The notes under the pieces are model-generated. The model made no database searches and was not told the origin of the DNA. It saw nothing but the letters and a program-made list of their open reading frames with translations. A stretch of DNA of 43,207 nucleotides from a virus. Below, piece after piece: positions 1-8,250 of this stretch (the first letter of the stretch is position 1; each line of letters opens with the position of its first letter). Position numbers and translations under genes: made by a program. The stretch covers positions 1 through 43,207 of IMG/VR virus record IMGVR_UViG_3300018083_000055. One strand, given 5' to 3'.

Positions 1-27
1 AAAGCCTTCAATCTCTACTTTAATCAC
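1..27 (-). CDS. 5' end of the HK97-gp10-like gene (continues at 43207)
   Basis: A GTG codon at 27-25 opens a frame of nine codons that leaves the window at position 1 without a stop. If the ends are joined, the next codon is 43207-43205 and the frame runs on without interruption into the gp10-like protein ending at 42653. The joined N-terminus reads MIKVEIEGFGFG, a usual start for this family. The GTG overlaps the stop of the upstream head-closure gene by a few bases, like other coupled genes here. The joined protein would have about 193 residues. Confidence 0.7.
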
Positions 28-355
28 TTGCTTTTTGTTCTGCTGTTATTAAATATTTTCTTTTCTTATCATCTACTAATTCAATACTCGTAATTGTGAA
101 ATCCTGCGATCCATCTCTTAAAATATAATTACTATCTATTGCCAAAGTCGAATTATAATAAATTTCATAGTTATAAGAATTTTGATACCCTTGTGAAAAC
201 CTGTCATAAGTTCTGTTTGAACTATTCTTTTTTCTAAAAGCCCAAACAGTCGCTATCGTAACCCCCGTAGGATTATCCCAAACACCCGCTGCGTCCTTAG
301 TTGGTACAAGGTCAACAAACGAAACCCGCCTTCTTATGCCTCCTATATTACCCAT
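20..355 (-). CDS. Phage head closure / head-tail adaptor protein
   Basis: This 111-residue protein starts GNIGGIRRRV and has the pattern of short beta-rich head-closure proteins (HK97 gp7/SPP1 gp16 type): a basic N-terminus, an aromatic middle, and a C-terminal 'R.YLITAEQ' strand that matches the usual 'Y.I.sv...' ending. Such proteins seal the portal after DNA packaging and join head to tail. It sits between the gp6-like connector (13-nt overlap upstream) and the gp10-like protein downstream, the canonical place. The family call is from length, pattern and position. Confidence 0.7.
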   Translation of the reverse strand: MGNIGGIRRRVSFVDLVPTKDAAGVWDNPTGVTIATVWAFRKKNSSNRTYDRFSQGYQNSYNYEIYYNSTLAIDSNYILRDGSQDFTITSIELVDDKKRKYLITAEQKASD

Positions 356-885
356 TGGTCTTTATGATTGTTTACTAAATCGTTCAAATGTGTCTGACTT
401 AACAACGCAACTTCCTCTCCTCTGTGTTCGAATCTTTTCGCTATTTCATTCAACCAAGCCAACCTTAATCCTTCCGGTAAGGTATTGGCCGTATAACCTA
501 CGTTGTAAATAATTTTCCACTTTCCCCCGCCTACATAACTCCTGAATCTTCCCATTTCAACCTCGTACTCATTATCTAAAATCCTAACCTCGTATTGATT
601 TATTCCCGTCTTCGTATAAGCAGAATCAAACGTAGTCAAAGGCGGAAAAGGAAGATTAAAAGAAGTATCGTAATTAATTAGGATCGTTACCACTTTGTCA
701 ATTAAAGATCGTCCGGTTATATCTTCCAGGTATTGCCTTACTTCTGAATTTAAAGTTGTTAGCCTTGTATCAAAAGAAGTATTCCCAGAATCTATATAAA
801 GATGCTCTTTAATATCAGCAAGGTCTAAGATTTCAGTAGCCCCGACTGAAGAAAATTCATGCGCTATTAATTTACTCTCTTTCAT
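343..885 (-). CDS. Head-tail connector protein (gp6-like)
   Basis: This 180-residue protein has an N-terminal helical segment, 'LDLADIKEHLYIDSG..FDTRLTTLNSEVRQYLEDITGRSL'. That is the hallmark of phage gp6-like connectors: an 'ikehLrid...D..L..li..a....e..tgr.l' helix pair, followed by beta strands and a C-terminal helix. These proteins form a ring under the portal. The start at 885 overlaps the upstream repeat-protein gene by 14 nt, and the stop overlaps the head-closure gene. Confidence 0.8.
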   Translation of the reverse strand: MKESKLIAHEFSSVGATEILDLADIKEHLYIDSGNTSFDTRLTTLNSEVRQYLEDITGRSLIDKVVTILINYDTSFNLPFPPLTTFDSAYTKTGINQYEVRILDNEYEVEMGRFRSYVGGGKWKIIYNVGYTANTLPEGLRLAWLNEIAKRFEHRGEEVALLSQTHLNDLVNNHKDQWVI

Positions 886-2293
886 CGTATATCATTATTG
901 GCCCCGCTCTGCGAGGGCCGGTTAATCTTGCTGTTTTACCATTCAGTTTATATTTACCTTTTCTGAATTGAATAGTATTTATAGATTGATAATTTAACCC
1001 TGCTGCACTACCTGTAAACAAATAACTTCCAGAATCGGCAGTTAATATGTTTGTTTTTACAAATGAAACGTCTTGACCTGTGAAAATGAAACTTCCCGGA
1101 TCAACCATAAAAGCAGCCTGTCCGAATTGTAACGTAGCATCATTGCCGTTAAATAAGTAAGAACCGCTATTTGCTGTTAATGTTCTTTGAACGGTTAATC
1201 CTGCTTGATTACCCGTGAACGAATACGAACCAGAACCACCTAAAACACTCCTTTGGAATTTGATTGAATTTCCTGTTAGCGTGAAACTTCCCGCATCAAC
1301 AGATATAGCAATTCCTTTTATTAAGCTGGCTGCGTTACCATTTAATAAATAACTTCCGCTTCCCCCTGATAAAACCAATCCCCTGTTAAGGTTAACCGTA
1401 TTTCCGGTAAACAAGTAATTTGCACTTCCCGCAATTAATATTTTACTTACTAATAAATTTACTGAATTACCGCTGAAAGTATATGAGCCTGAATTAGCTA
1501 CTAAAGCGACACCCTTAATTAAACTTGCAGCGTTCCCGGTGAAAAGGTAGGTTCCACTTTCGGCAATTAGATTTAACCCCCTGTTTAAGTTTACAGCGTT
1601 ACCGCTAAATGTGTACGATCCGCTTCCCGCTACAACACTTCTATGAAACTTAACCGCATTTCCCGTAAAAGAATAACTACCTGAATCAGCAGTTAATGAA
1701 ACACCCTTAATAAGCCCTGCTGAATTTCCTGTAAAGCTGTATGTAGCTGAACCAGCTGATAAGTATTTATTATAAGTTAGGTTTGCACTATTCCCTGTAA
1801 ATGTATAACTAGCACTTCCCGCAATAAGTTTTAATTGTCTTAATAAATCAACCGAGTTTCCAGTAAGAACATAAGAAGCCGATTCAGCAACTAAGGTTTT
1901 TCCGGTTGTAAATGTTATAGAATTTCCGGTGAATAAGTAAGAAGCCGACCCAGAGACTAAATTTAACCCTCTCAATAAACCAGCACTATTACCTGTAAAA
2001 TTATAAGTCGTAGAAGCAGCAACTAATTTTGAATCCTTTCTTAATGTAGCCGAAGTTCCTGTAAGATTAAACGTTCCCGCATCGGCTACTAATCTATAAG
2101 AACGATTCAACCCTGCACTATTCCCTGTAAGGTTGTAGGTAGCAGAATCAGCCGTTAGTTTAGACGATTTTATTAATGAAGCAGAATTACCAGTAAAGAC
2201 AAAAGCCCCGGCAGCAGCCGTTAAAATAGCTCCCGTTTGAACTATTTTAAACCTCTGAATTAAAACCCTGCTATATGACCTTCCTAATCTCAT
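872..2293 (-). CDS. Repeat protein with about nineteen 22-residue 'SGSYxFTGNxAxL' units
   Basis: This 473-residue protein is built almost wholly of tandem 20-23-residue units. Each begins Leu-x-Ala-x-Ser-Gly-Ser-Tyr, passes through Phe-Thr-Gly-Asn and ends Ala-x-Leu plus six variable residues. About nineteen units fill roughly residues 20-450, and the C-terminus (GPRRAGPIMIYDERE) lies outside the array. The alternating polar/aromatic strands suggest a beta-rich fibre or solenoid. Similar 'aGsf.ltGqdA.L' repeats occur in uncharacterised phage structural proteins. Its place between a jelly-roll protein and the head-tail connectors suggests a virion surface protein. The Ser/Thr/Asn density makes it a plausible glycan acceptor for the nearby glycosyltransferases, which is inference. 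Its start overlaps the previous stop as TAATG. Confidence 0.65.
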   Translation of the reverse strand: MRLGRSYSRVLIQRFKIVQTGAILTAAAGAFVFTGNSASLIKSSKLTADSATYNLTGNSAGLNRSYRLVADAGTFNLTGTSATLRKDSKLVAASTTYNFTGNSAGLLRGLNLVSGSASYLFTGNSITFTTGKTLVAESASYVLTGNSVDLLRQLKLIAGSASYTFTGNSANLTYNKYLSAGSATYSFTGNSAGLIKGVSLTADSGSYSFTGNAVKFHRSVVAGSGSYTFSGNAVNLNRGLNLIAESGTYLFTGNAASLIKGVALVANSGSYTFSGNSVNLLVSKILIAGSANYLFTGNTVNLNRGLVLSGGSGSYLLNGNAASLIKGIAISVDAGSFTLTGNSIKFQRSVLGGSGSYSFTGNQAGLTVQRTLTANSGSYLFNGNDATLQFGQAAFMVDPGSFIFTGQDVSFVKTNILTADSGSYLFTGSAAGLNYQSINTIQFRKGKYKLNGKTARLTGPRRAGPIMIYDERE

Positions 2294-3480
2294 TAATAAG
2301 TATTACTTCTGTTTACTGCTTGATTTATCGAAACTACTTTTTGTTTTGGTTCTGGAAATTCTGCTTCGATCATTATTGCGTCTAAACATTGGTCAGGGTT
2401 TGCATCTTGTGCTAAAAACCTTACTCGTAAATCTGTGAAATCACCATTACCGCCACCCCCTATTACCCATGCACCTGCTGGCCCTGAAGCGTAATGTTTT
2501 CTTGCATAACGATAAGTAGTAACTCCCGCCGCTGCTCCTGTGTCAAATGTTGTATCAAGTGTACCGTTATCGTTTAATCTTACCTGCATCTGGCCTACTG
2601 TTGTAGATATTTGGTGATGAGCCAAAATGACTTCAACCGCTCTTGGTGCAACCTTAGGAGTAGGAACCCCTGAAGCTGGCCCGAATAAACCCTCTACATA
2701 ATCTGTAGCTGCATTTGCAGGAGCAACACCCCTCCAGTTATCAGCTTCGTCAACTGCGCCGCTCGGAAGAGGAACGTCATCAATTAACTGAAATGCTGTT
2801 GTAGTTGCGTTAAGAATATCTACTGCTGTGTTTCCTCTTTGGAAGTCACCGCCACCGGCTATATTGTGAGTGCCATCAGAAGTAACCGTATAAGGTTGTA
2901 TTAATCCGTTCCCTATTGGATAATCAGCCAAAGTTTGAGATAAAATTAAATCATCACAATACCCAGTATAATTTGATGAGCCAGCTGAAACCCTATGTAA
3001 AAAAATAGCATCATAACTTGTAGCTGCTACTGGATTTGTAGCTTGTCCGCAATTATCTCCATCAACACTTACATCGGTTGTCCATGGATTATTACTCGTA
3101 TTAACTTTAATATCTATTCTGTACCACCTATCAACCATAATCAATATGCCAGTTGATCCATCGTTTAACGCTGATCTTGCGTAAATCTTCCCATCTGAAC
3201 TTTCAAATCTTGCTCCTCCTAAATGCGTAGTTGAATTATAAACGGAAACCAAATTAACGTCAACGGCTGGAAGTGAGGAAAAATATAAATAGCATCTTAT
3301 TATTGCAATATTTCCAGCAATAGCAAAAGTAGCATTTGCGCCGGCTGCTGCATTTTGAATCCTTAAACTTCTATTCCCTGTTCTCTTGATAGTAGTATCG
3401 AAAGTTATTGCACCCGTTAGCGTCCAGTGTGCGCCACTAGCCCCGCACTCGAAACCGCAACAAAAAGTAGGACTAGCCAT
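2293..3480 (-). CDS. LamG/jelly-roll-like virion protein
   Basis: This 395-residue protein has an N-terminal half (about residues 5-185) with the layout of a concanavalin/laminin-G sandwich. A Cys-rich start 'CCGFECG' leads to a 'RTGNRSLRI' strand, then 'WYRIDIKVN', 'DVSVDGD' and the closing 'YCDDLILSQTLADYPIGNG', which is typical of phage jelly-roll domains. The C-terminal half is beta-rich and contains 'RAVEVILAHHQISTT', a pattern often seen in phage head-proximal proteins with unknown roles. A decoration or accessory virion role is likely from its neighbours. The ATG at 3480 lies two bases after the stop of the preceding 52-residue gene. Confidence 0.6.
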   Translation of the reverse strand: MASPTFCCGFECGASGAHWTLTGAITFDTTIKRTGNRSLRIQNAAAGANATFAIAGNIAIIRCYLYFSSLPAVDVNLVSVYNSTTHLGGARFESSDGKIYARSALNDGSTGILIMVDRWYRIDIKVNTSNNPWTTDVSVDGDNCGQATNPVAATSYDAIFLHRVSAGSSNYTGYCDDLILSQTLADYPIGNGLIQPYTVTSDGTHNIAGGGDFQRGNTAVDILNATTTAFQLIDDVPLPSGAVDEADNWRGVAPANAATDYVEGLFGPASGVPTPKVAPRAVEVILAHHQISTTVGQMQVRLNDNGTLDTTFDTGAAAGVTTYRYARKHYASGPAGAWVIGGGGNGDFTDLRVRFLAQDANPDQCLDAIMIEAEFPEPKQKVVSINQAVNRSNTY

Positions 3481-3482
3481 AA

Positions 3483-3641
3483 TTAAACTTCAAAAATTAT
3501 TAATCCGTTTTCTAACTTATAATAAACACCATTATTAAATGATATTTCTATAACCTTAACCCCGTTTATTACTTCCCCAATACTATACTTAGTTTCAATA
3601 TAAACAGGATTGCCGCCGATTGTTTTAGTTTGAATTTTCAT
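3483..3641 (-). CDS. Small 52-residue virion-operon protein
   Basis: This reading frame of 52 codons begins MKIQTKTIGGNPVYIETKY and fills the gap between two virion genes. Its ATG (3641-3639) overlaps the upstream stop as ATGA, and its stop lies just before the next ATG, so coupling supports it as real. The sequence is beta-rich ('NGVYYKLENGLIIFEV') and I recognise no family. Confidence 0.6.
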   Translation of the reverse strand: MKIQTKTIGGNPVYIETKYSIGEVINGVKVIEISFNNGVYYKLENGLIIFEV

Positions 3642-4159
3642 ACTTCAAATTCTATGTAACAAATTGCATTTACCGCCGCACCCGCCTTAACCCTTATTCG
3701 TAAAAAGTTTGCCGCCTTCCAAGCCCATTCTCTACCCAGTGGTTTTTGGATTACCCATTGATTGGTCGGAGCAACAAACTGACAATCCAATAATCTTACT
3801 GTTGTAATTGACCCCTCCGCAGTAGCTGTATAACCACTTTCATCACCTGCCGCCGTAAAAGCCAAAGGAAAATCATCTGTCACCGCTCCCGCATTTGGAT
3901 CGCCAATATTATAAATATCAGCAGCAACAAACTCAGTTATCGTTCCACCAACCGTACCAGTATCAATTAACTCAACTTCAATTGGAGTGGCCGCCGCCGA
4001 TCCATCAAATGAAATACCATATTCAACCACCCTCCCAATCATATTAGTGCTACCGCCTAACTTTAATTGAAGCATTGTTTTAATTGCCGTTCCAGTAGTC
4101 ACAGCCGCAAAAGAAGCGGTTGTTGGCATTGGCCCGTTGTAAACTCTATATAGTCCCAT
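3638..4159 (-). CDS. Head decoration-like virion protein, 173 aa
   Basis: This beta-rich protein starts MGLYRVYNGP and ends with a strand-rich 'FLRIRVKAGAAVNAICYIEFEV'. The pattern 'yGisFdGs.aatPi.VEL..TgT' in its N-terminal half is one I associate with a phage structural protein found near capsid genes of many siphoviruses. No enzyme motif is visible. Its position among head genes suggests a decoration or accessory capsid role, which is inference. Confidence 0.55.
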   Translation of the reverse strand: MGLYRVYNGPMPTTASFAAVTTGTAIKTMLQLKLGGSTNMIGRVVEYGISFDGSAAATPIEVELIDTGTVGGTITEFVAADIYNIGDPNAGAVTDDFPLAFTAAGDESGYTATAEGSITTVRLLDCQFVAPTNQWVIQKPLGREWAWKAANFLRIRVKAGAAVNAICYIEFEV

Positions 4160-4168
4160 AAATTTATT

Positions 4169-4597
4169 TTATACGAGTGTTCCAAATCCACCTGTAAAGT
4201 CAATAGTCAGACTTTCGCCATTCTGAAGCGTTAAGTCTGAAGTGTAATCATACCAACCAATTAAAGGATCAGCCGGAGAAGTAGGATCGTCGTTATACAA
4301 AAGAACATAACGAAAAGCCGCCACCGCTCCACCTGAAGCCGTTAATACTAAATCATTCGCTGTGAACGTTACCGTTCCACTTGCTTGCTCTGCTGTGATT
4401 CCTGTTATCACCCTGCTGGATAAATTCGTGTAAGAGATTTGTGTTACATCTGCTAACACGGCATCAGCCGAAGCAGAAGGGGCATTAGCCGCACTACACA
4501 GAGCCACAGTCACCGTACAAGTAGCATCACTTGTAAAGTTGTGAACACCCTTTGATAAATCTTCAACGAACTGGTCGAATTTGTTAAACGTAGCCAT
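4169..4597 (-). CDS. Virion structural protein, 142 aa
   Basis: The protein begins MATFNKFDQFVEDLSKGVHN and continues with Ala/Thr-rich beta strands. 'FRYVLLYNDDPTSPADPLIGWYDYTSDLTLQNGESLTIDF' is a pattern common to small phage structural proteins of the 'K.n.f..fvedla.gvhnl.sdt..' type. It is the first structural gene after the sugar-modification cassette, and its ATG overlaps the stop of the GT4 gene as TAATG. The exact virion position is unknown. Confidence 0.6.
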   Translation of the reverse strand: MATFNKFDQFVEDLSKGVHNFTSDATCTVTVALCSAANAPSASADAVLADVTQISYTNLSSRVITGITAEQASGTVTFTANDLVLTASGGAVAAFRYVLLYNDDPTSPADPLIGWYDYTSDLTLQNGESLTIDFTGGFGTLV

Positions 4598-5625
4598 TAT
4601 ACATAATTTTTAAGTTTGACAGATTGTGTTTCATATAAAAAATTCTCGAATCGTTTACAATATTCTAAAGGGTCATGTTCCTTAGCCCTTATCCTTGAAA
4701 CATTACTCCTTTCTTTATAAAAACTCTTATCATCGAATTTCTTAATCATGTTCACTAAAGAAGTAATATCATACTGATCTGTATCGTCTAAAACATTTCC
4801 GTTATCGTCGAATAAATCACCCTTTCTTAAATCAATATAATTACCTGCATAATCACAGTTCTCTTTTAATCCAGGAGTAGGAGTACATATAACCGGAATA
4901 CCAGAACACATTGCCTCAGTCGCTGTCATTCCCCAGCTCTCGTATTGAGAAGGCATTATTAAAAGCCTTGTTTGTTTATAAATAGGAAGAATGTCAGGAG
5001 TGTTATCAATTACAAAAACGTTTTCCGGTTGTTCTGTTATTTGTTTGTCGTAACTCCCTTTAACCGCTAAGAATCTTTTATCAGGAAATACCTTTGCTAA
5101 CTTCTGTAAGATCCTTCCACCCTTATTAGTGTTTAAATTTATCAAAGTAATAAACTCGTTCTTTTCGGGATCATCACAAACGTTGTACCTGTCATAATCA
5201 ACCGCAGGAGGAACAACTATTGAAGGATATTTATAGTTAAGCGTTTTAGAAATCCATTCTGAATTATAAACTATAAAAGGCGGATTCTTTGCGTTAATTA
5301 TCGAAGCATATTCATGATGATTGTGGACGATCTGAACAACTGGCCGTCCTACATCATGCCCTAGCGTTAATGTCCAATGAGTAAAATCTAAATGAGTAAC
5401 TAAAACGTCGGCCCAACGGTAAGCGTCTAGGTTATCCCTTAATCCCATTACATAAACACCTTCCCAATCATAAGGAACCCTGTAATGAAACTGTTCAGGA
5501 CGTTGTAACATTACTCTAACCTCGTGACCTTGTTTAATTAGGTACTTATTTAAATTGTGTATATATGCTTCCCCTCCACAATTATGGATAGGGGGATAAA
5601 GATGTATAGAATATAAAATTCTCAT
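4597..5625 (-). CDS. GT-B glycosyltransferase, family GT4-like
   Basis: This protein of 342 residues transfers a sugar from an activated donor. The N-terminal Rossmann half begins MRILYSIHLYPP and has the 'GGEAYIHNLNKYLIKQGHEV' glycine-rich acceptor-side motif. The C-terminal half carries the E-x7-E nucleotide-sugar signature (E229 and E237, 'ESWGMTATEAMCSGIPVI'), typical of retaining GT4 enzymes. I chose the ATG at 5625, not an upstream one at 5637, because it forms an ATGA overlap with the fucosyltransferase-like gene and gives the family-typical N-terminus. It is the last gene of the cassette. Donor and acceptor cannot be read from sequence. Confidence 0.85.
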   Translation of the reverse strand: MRILYSIHLYPPIHNCGGEAYIHNLNKYLIKQGHEVRVMLQRPEQFHYRVPYDWEGVYVMGLRDNLDAYRWADVLVTHLDFTHWTLTLGHDVGRPVVQIVHNHHEYASIINAKNPPFIVYNSEWISKTLNYKYPSIVVPPAVDYDRYNVCDDPEKNEFITLINLNTNKGGRILQKLAKVFPDKRFLAVKGSYDKQITEQPENVFVIDNTPDILPIYKQTRLLIMPSQYESWGMTATEAMCSGIPVICTPTPGLKENCDYAGNYIDLRKGDLFDDNGNVLDDTDQYDITSLVNMIKKFDDKSFYKERSNVSRIRAKEHDPLEYCKRFENFLYETQSVKLKNYV

Positions 5626-6410
5626 ATTACAATCCAATCTTTTTGATAACCGTCATTCCAATTCATGTCTCCTGCTTGTGTACCAAACCATCTTTTAGGC
5701 GCAATAACTTTCTTTTCAGGATGTTCAGCAATCGTTGCAGCAAAAGCGGAAAAAGTAGAATTAGAAATAATAAAATTCTTACAAGCCTTCATACTTCTGA
5801 AATCGTCTAAATATGTTTCGTCACCCCTGCTAATTCTAAATGTATAATGATTGCCAGCATCATTTAATTTTTTATAAAATTCATCAATATCATCACTATA
5901 AGCAATAAACACCGTATCCTTCGGCATCATAGACATTGCTTTCATATAATATTCTATTGGCAATCTTGGATGATAAGCGTCCGGGTCATCTATATAATCG
6001 CCGGCCCTGTAATGAACCGCACATAAATTATTAAGCACAGGATCATGGTTTAATTCATCCTTCATCTTAAAGTAATGCCTTACCTTATCTAAACAATGTT
6101 CAAAGTATTTAGGACTTTGCAGGTGTGCGTTAATTGACCAATGTCCACTATTTAAAATGATTTCTTTATACCCCCAGAAATATCCAAGCTCTTGAAATTG
6201 TTCACCGTTTACTCTTGGTAGTGGATTCTCAAAGTACTGCTCAAAATCCGTTACCTCACCGCCGAATAAAGCGTTATCATAATTCCTCCAATGCGGGAAA
6301 GCAAAAGGCTGTCCTGACTTTTCAGCAATACCAATGATACTGGCTATTGTGTAACATTGATTACCGAAACGGCCCAAACCTCCTGTCCCTATTGAAGTAC
6401 TCGTTAACAT
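5622..6410 (-). CDS. GT11-like alpha-1,2-fucosyltransferase
   Basis: The 262-residue protein shows the conserved motifs of family GT11. The N-terminal 'GGLGRFGNQ' spans residues 10-18. The nucleotide-binding H-x-R-x-G-D motif is 'HYRAGDY' at about 133-139. 'SNSTFSAFAA' at about 216-225 matches the family 'SnSSFSwWaa', followed by a 'WFG' near the C-terminus. Known members transfer fucose from GDP-fucose to the 2-position of a galactose-type residue. I see no GDP-fucose synthesis genes, so the donor would come from the host. Coupled to its neighbours on both sides. Confidence 0.85.
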   Translation of the reverse strand: MLTSTSIGTGGLGRFGNQCYTIASIIGIAEKSGQPFAFPHWRNYDNALFGGEVTDFEQYFENPLPRVNGEQFQELGYFWGYKEIILNSGHWSINAHLQSPKYFEHCLDKVRHYFKMKDELNHDPVLNNLCAVHYRAGDYIDDPDAYHPRLPIEYYMKAMSMMPKDTVFIAYSDDIDEFYKKLNDAGNHYTFRISRGDETYLDDFRSMKACKNFIISNSTFSAFAATIAEHPEKKVIAPKRWFGTQAGDMNWNDGYQKDWIVI

Positions 6411-6961
6411 TCAACTAACCATTTTTTATCAAACAACTTCATAGAATCACCTAAAACCTCAGGGAATAATTTATCATATTTTACATCAACAAAAACCATA
6501 TTTCCAGTATGAGCTAAAAGCATATAACCCTTACTCCAACCTAGTTCTAACATAGTCCTAAAACTTGCTCCCCGATTAGGATGGAAAAATTCTAACTCTG
6601 GATCTAAAGAACTATTGATCTCAATAATCACTACCGCCGGTTTCCCTTCATAAGCCTTCCAAACCATATAATCGTTTCCGTCAATGTCAATACTTAAAAT
6701 ATCACACTTAGGCAAATCATTTACGTTGCTTTCGTTGACTTCCATTTGCGCAACTCCCGTTCCTGTTGGAACTAAATCATAAAGGTTCCTGGTAAACTGA
6801 AACTCATTACACAAATCAGCCGTATTTGAACAAAAGAACCCATCGGCCCCGCCGAACTCAACACAATGACCTTCTTTTAATCCGATTCGCTTAATGATTT
6901 CTTTAAGCAGGCCAAATTCACCGTTCTGACTATATAAACCGTTATCTAAATACTTATTCAT
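6404..6961 (-). CDS. FkbM-like SAM-dependent methyltransferase
   Basis: This 185-residue protein has a SAM-binding motif I 'CVEFGGADGFFCSNT' (about residues 33-47) and the acidic motif 'CDILSIDIDGNDYMVWK' (about 86-102). That motif resembles the 'lsiDIDGnDyw' block of FkbM-like methyltransferases carried in polysaccharide loci. FkbM enzymes usually O-methylate sugars. Its ATG overlaps the stop of the 71-residue gene as ATGA, and its 3' end overlaps the GT11 gene. Substrate unknown; a glycan is inferred from context. Confidence 0.75.
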   Translation of the reverse strand: MNKYLDNGLYSQNGEFGLLKEIIKRIGLKEGHCVEFGGADGFFCSNTADLCNEFQFTRNLYDLVPTGTGVAQMEVNESNVNDLPKCDILSIDIDGNDYMVWKAYEGKPAVVIIEINSSLDPELEFFHPNRGASFRTMLELGWSKGYMLLAHTGNMVFVDVKYDKLFPEVLGDSMKLFDKKWLVEC

Positions 6962-7173
6962 TCTTTGTTGTATTGTGTGCTATCAAACTCTACACCTGCG
7001 GAAAACTTACTCCCCTCTTCCCAGTACAATGTTTCAAACTGTTTAAAAAGATCAATTCGCTCCTCTCTGGATAGTTTACCTATTTGAGATAGTATGCTTT
7101 TAACATTGGAAACTTTTATAAGTTCATCCTTTGTTAATTCGTCAAGCTCTTTTAATTCTTTTTCTTTTTTCAT
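6958..7173 (-). CDS. Small charged 71-residue protein in glycosylation cassette
   Basis: A short helical, highly charged protein: MKKEKELKELDELTKDELIK, then 'ILSQIGKLSREERIDLFKQFETLYWEEG'. I recognise no domain. It lies between two methyltransferase genes in the same operon and is coupled to the downstream one by ATGA. It may be a small partner of one of the enzymes, which is inference only. Confidence 0.6.
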   Translation of the reverse strand: MKKEKELKELDELTKDELIKVSNVKSILSQIGKLSREERIDLFKQFETLYWEEGSKFSAGVEFDSTQYNKE

Positions 7174-7183
7174 AGTTATATAT

Positions 7184-7711
7184 TTAGGTTATTAATGTCC
7201 AGTTTTCCCAAACGAAGGGAGTTTGCCATGTTAATTTATGGGTCTTCGATAGTTCGGATTCAATATCCACATAAAGTAGTTCATAACCCGGTACTATATG
7301 AAACTGCACCTGAATATTTTTAATATTACTTATTAACCCCTGTTTTAAAATATAATCAAGCAAAGAATATTCACCCCCTTCAATATTAATCTTCATTACC
7401 GCCACTTCTCTATTCAAATACCTCGCTATATCTTCACACTTTACTTTTCGCCTTTCTTCCTTCGTAAATATTGAACTATATAAAAACACTCCCCCGATTT
7501 CCATTTCTCCATCGTACAACCATGCTGCCCGATCATCTAAAGCCTCAAAACATTCAACTTCGCAACCGTACCTTTTTTTAATCTCATTAGCCCACTCTCC
7601 CCGATAACTTCCAATATCAATACAATAGTCACCCGGTTTAAGGTCGTACTCATACCTTAGCTTCTCTAACCCTTTTTCAATCCATTCTTTTTGATCTCCA
7701 ATACTTACCAT
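7184..7711 (-). CDS. FkbM-family methyltransferase
   Basis: This 175-residue protein has motif I 'DYCIDIGSYRGEW' (about 28-40), an acidic post-I strand 'CEVECFEALDD' and the FkbM signature 'MKINIEGGEYSLLDYIL'. In the family the 'kiDiEGaE' acid binds near SAM. It is close to the short end of the FkbM range. FkbM enzymes O-methylate sugars and other hydroxyls. The start at 7711 overlaps the upstream class I methyltransferase gene by 7 nt. Confidence 0.8.
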   Translation of the reverse strand: MVSIGDQKEWIEKGLEKLRYEYDLKPGDYCIDIGSYRGEWANEIKKRYGCEVECFEALDDRAAWLYDGEMEIGGVFLYSSIFTKEERRKVKCEDIARYLNREVAVMKINIEGGEYSLLDYILKQGLISNIKNIQVQFHIVPGYELLYVDIESELSKTHKLTWQTPFVWENWTLIT

Positions 7712-8250
7712 AAAATTGCAATTGTATCTCTGTAATTAGGATCGAAATCATAAAACTTAAACTCCTTACACATTTCTCTCGTAATTTCTAAGTCGTTATA
7801 ATACCAACCATCAACAAATCCAAAATCTTCTTTATGTTTTAAACAGTCATTTCTTAACCAATTCGCAAAACTTATCAGAGCCTTACCCCTTAACACCCTT
7901 TTTATTTCTTTCAAATAACTTCTTTGACCCTCTAAAGGAAGATGACAAAAAACACCAAAGGAATAAACCACATCGAAACTCTTATCTTCAAACGGTAAAG
8001 TATATCCATCCGTCTTTATATACTTCGCTTTTAATCCTTCCGGCTTCTCAATTCTATCTATACAAACAACTTCGTCAAACTTAGGTACAAGTAATTTATT
8101 CGTCCAGTAACCATTTCCACAACCTATTTCTAAACATCTCCCACCGGGTAACATCTTAATCGCTTCCTGCAATGGGTCTAAAGAAATCGCTTTAAAGTCC
8201 TCCTGATAACCTTCAGGCCAATAGTTTTCTATTAAATTACCACTCTCCAT
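7705..8250 (-). CDS. Class I SAM-dependent methyltransferase
   Basis: With the start at 8250 this protein has 181 residues. It carries motif I 'CLEIGCGNGYW' (about 39-49), a post-I acid 'VVCIDRIE', the motif IV-like 'FDVVYSFGVFCHLPLEGQRSYLKEIKRVLR' and a C-terminal 'RDTIAILW' strand, all typical of the Methyltransf_11/25 group. I preferred ATG 8250 to an ATG at 8304. It has an A/G-rich GAAGAAGAA just upstream, gives only a 14-nt overlap with the upstream gene, and the preceding residues look unrelated. Target unknown; small molecules and sugars are common for this group. Confidence 0.8.
   Translation of the reverse strand: MESGNLIENYWPEGYQEDFKAISLDPLQEAIKMLPGGRCLEIGCGNGYWTNKLLVPKFDEVVCIDRIEKPEGLKAKYIKTDGYTLPFEDKSFDVVYSFGVFCHLPLEGQRSYLKEIKRVLRGKALISFANWLRNDCLKHKEDFGFVDGWYYNDLEITREMCKEFKFYDFDPNYRDTIAILW

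Noticed and set aside
872-2293. The 66-bp tandem periodicity as a CRISPR-like or satellite array
   Set aside because: The period is codon-aligned, variable at the DNA level and conserved at the protein level, so it is a protein repeat.
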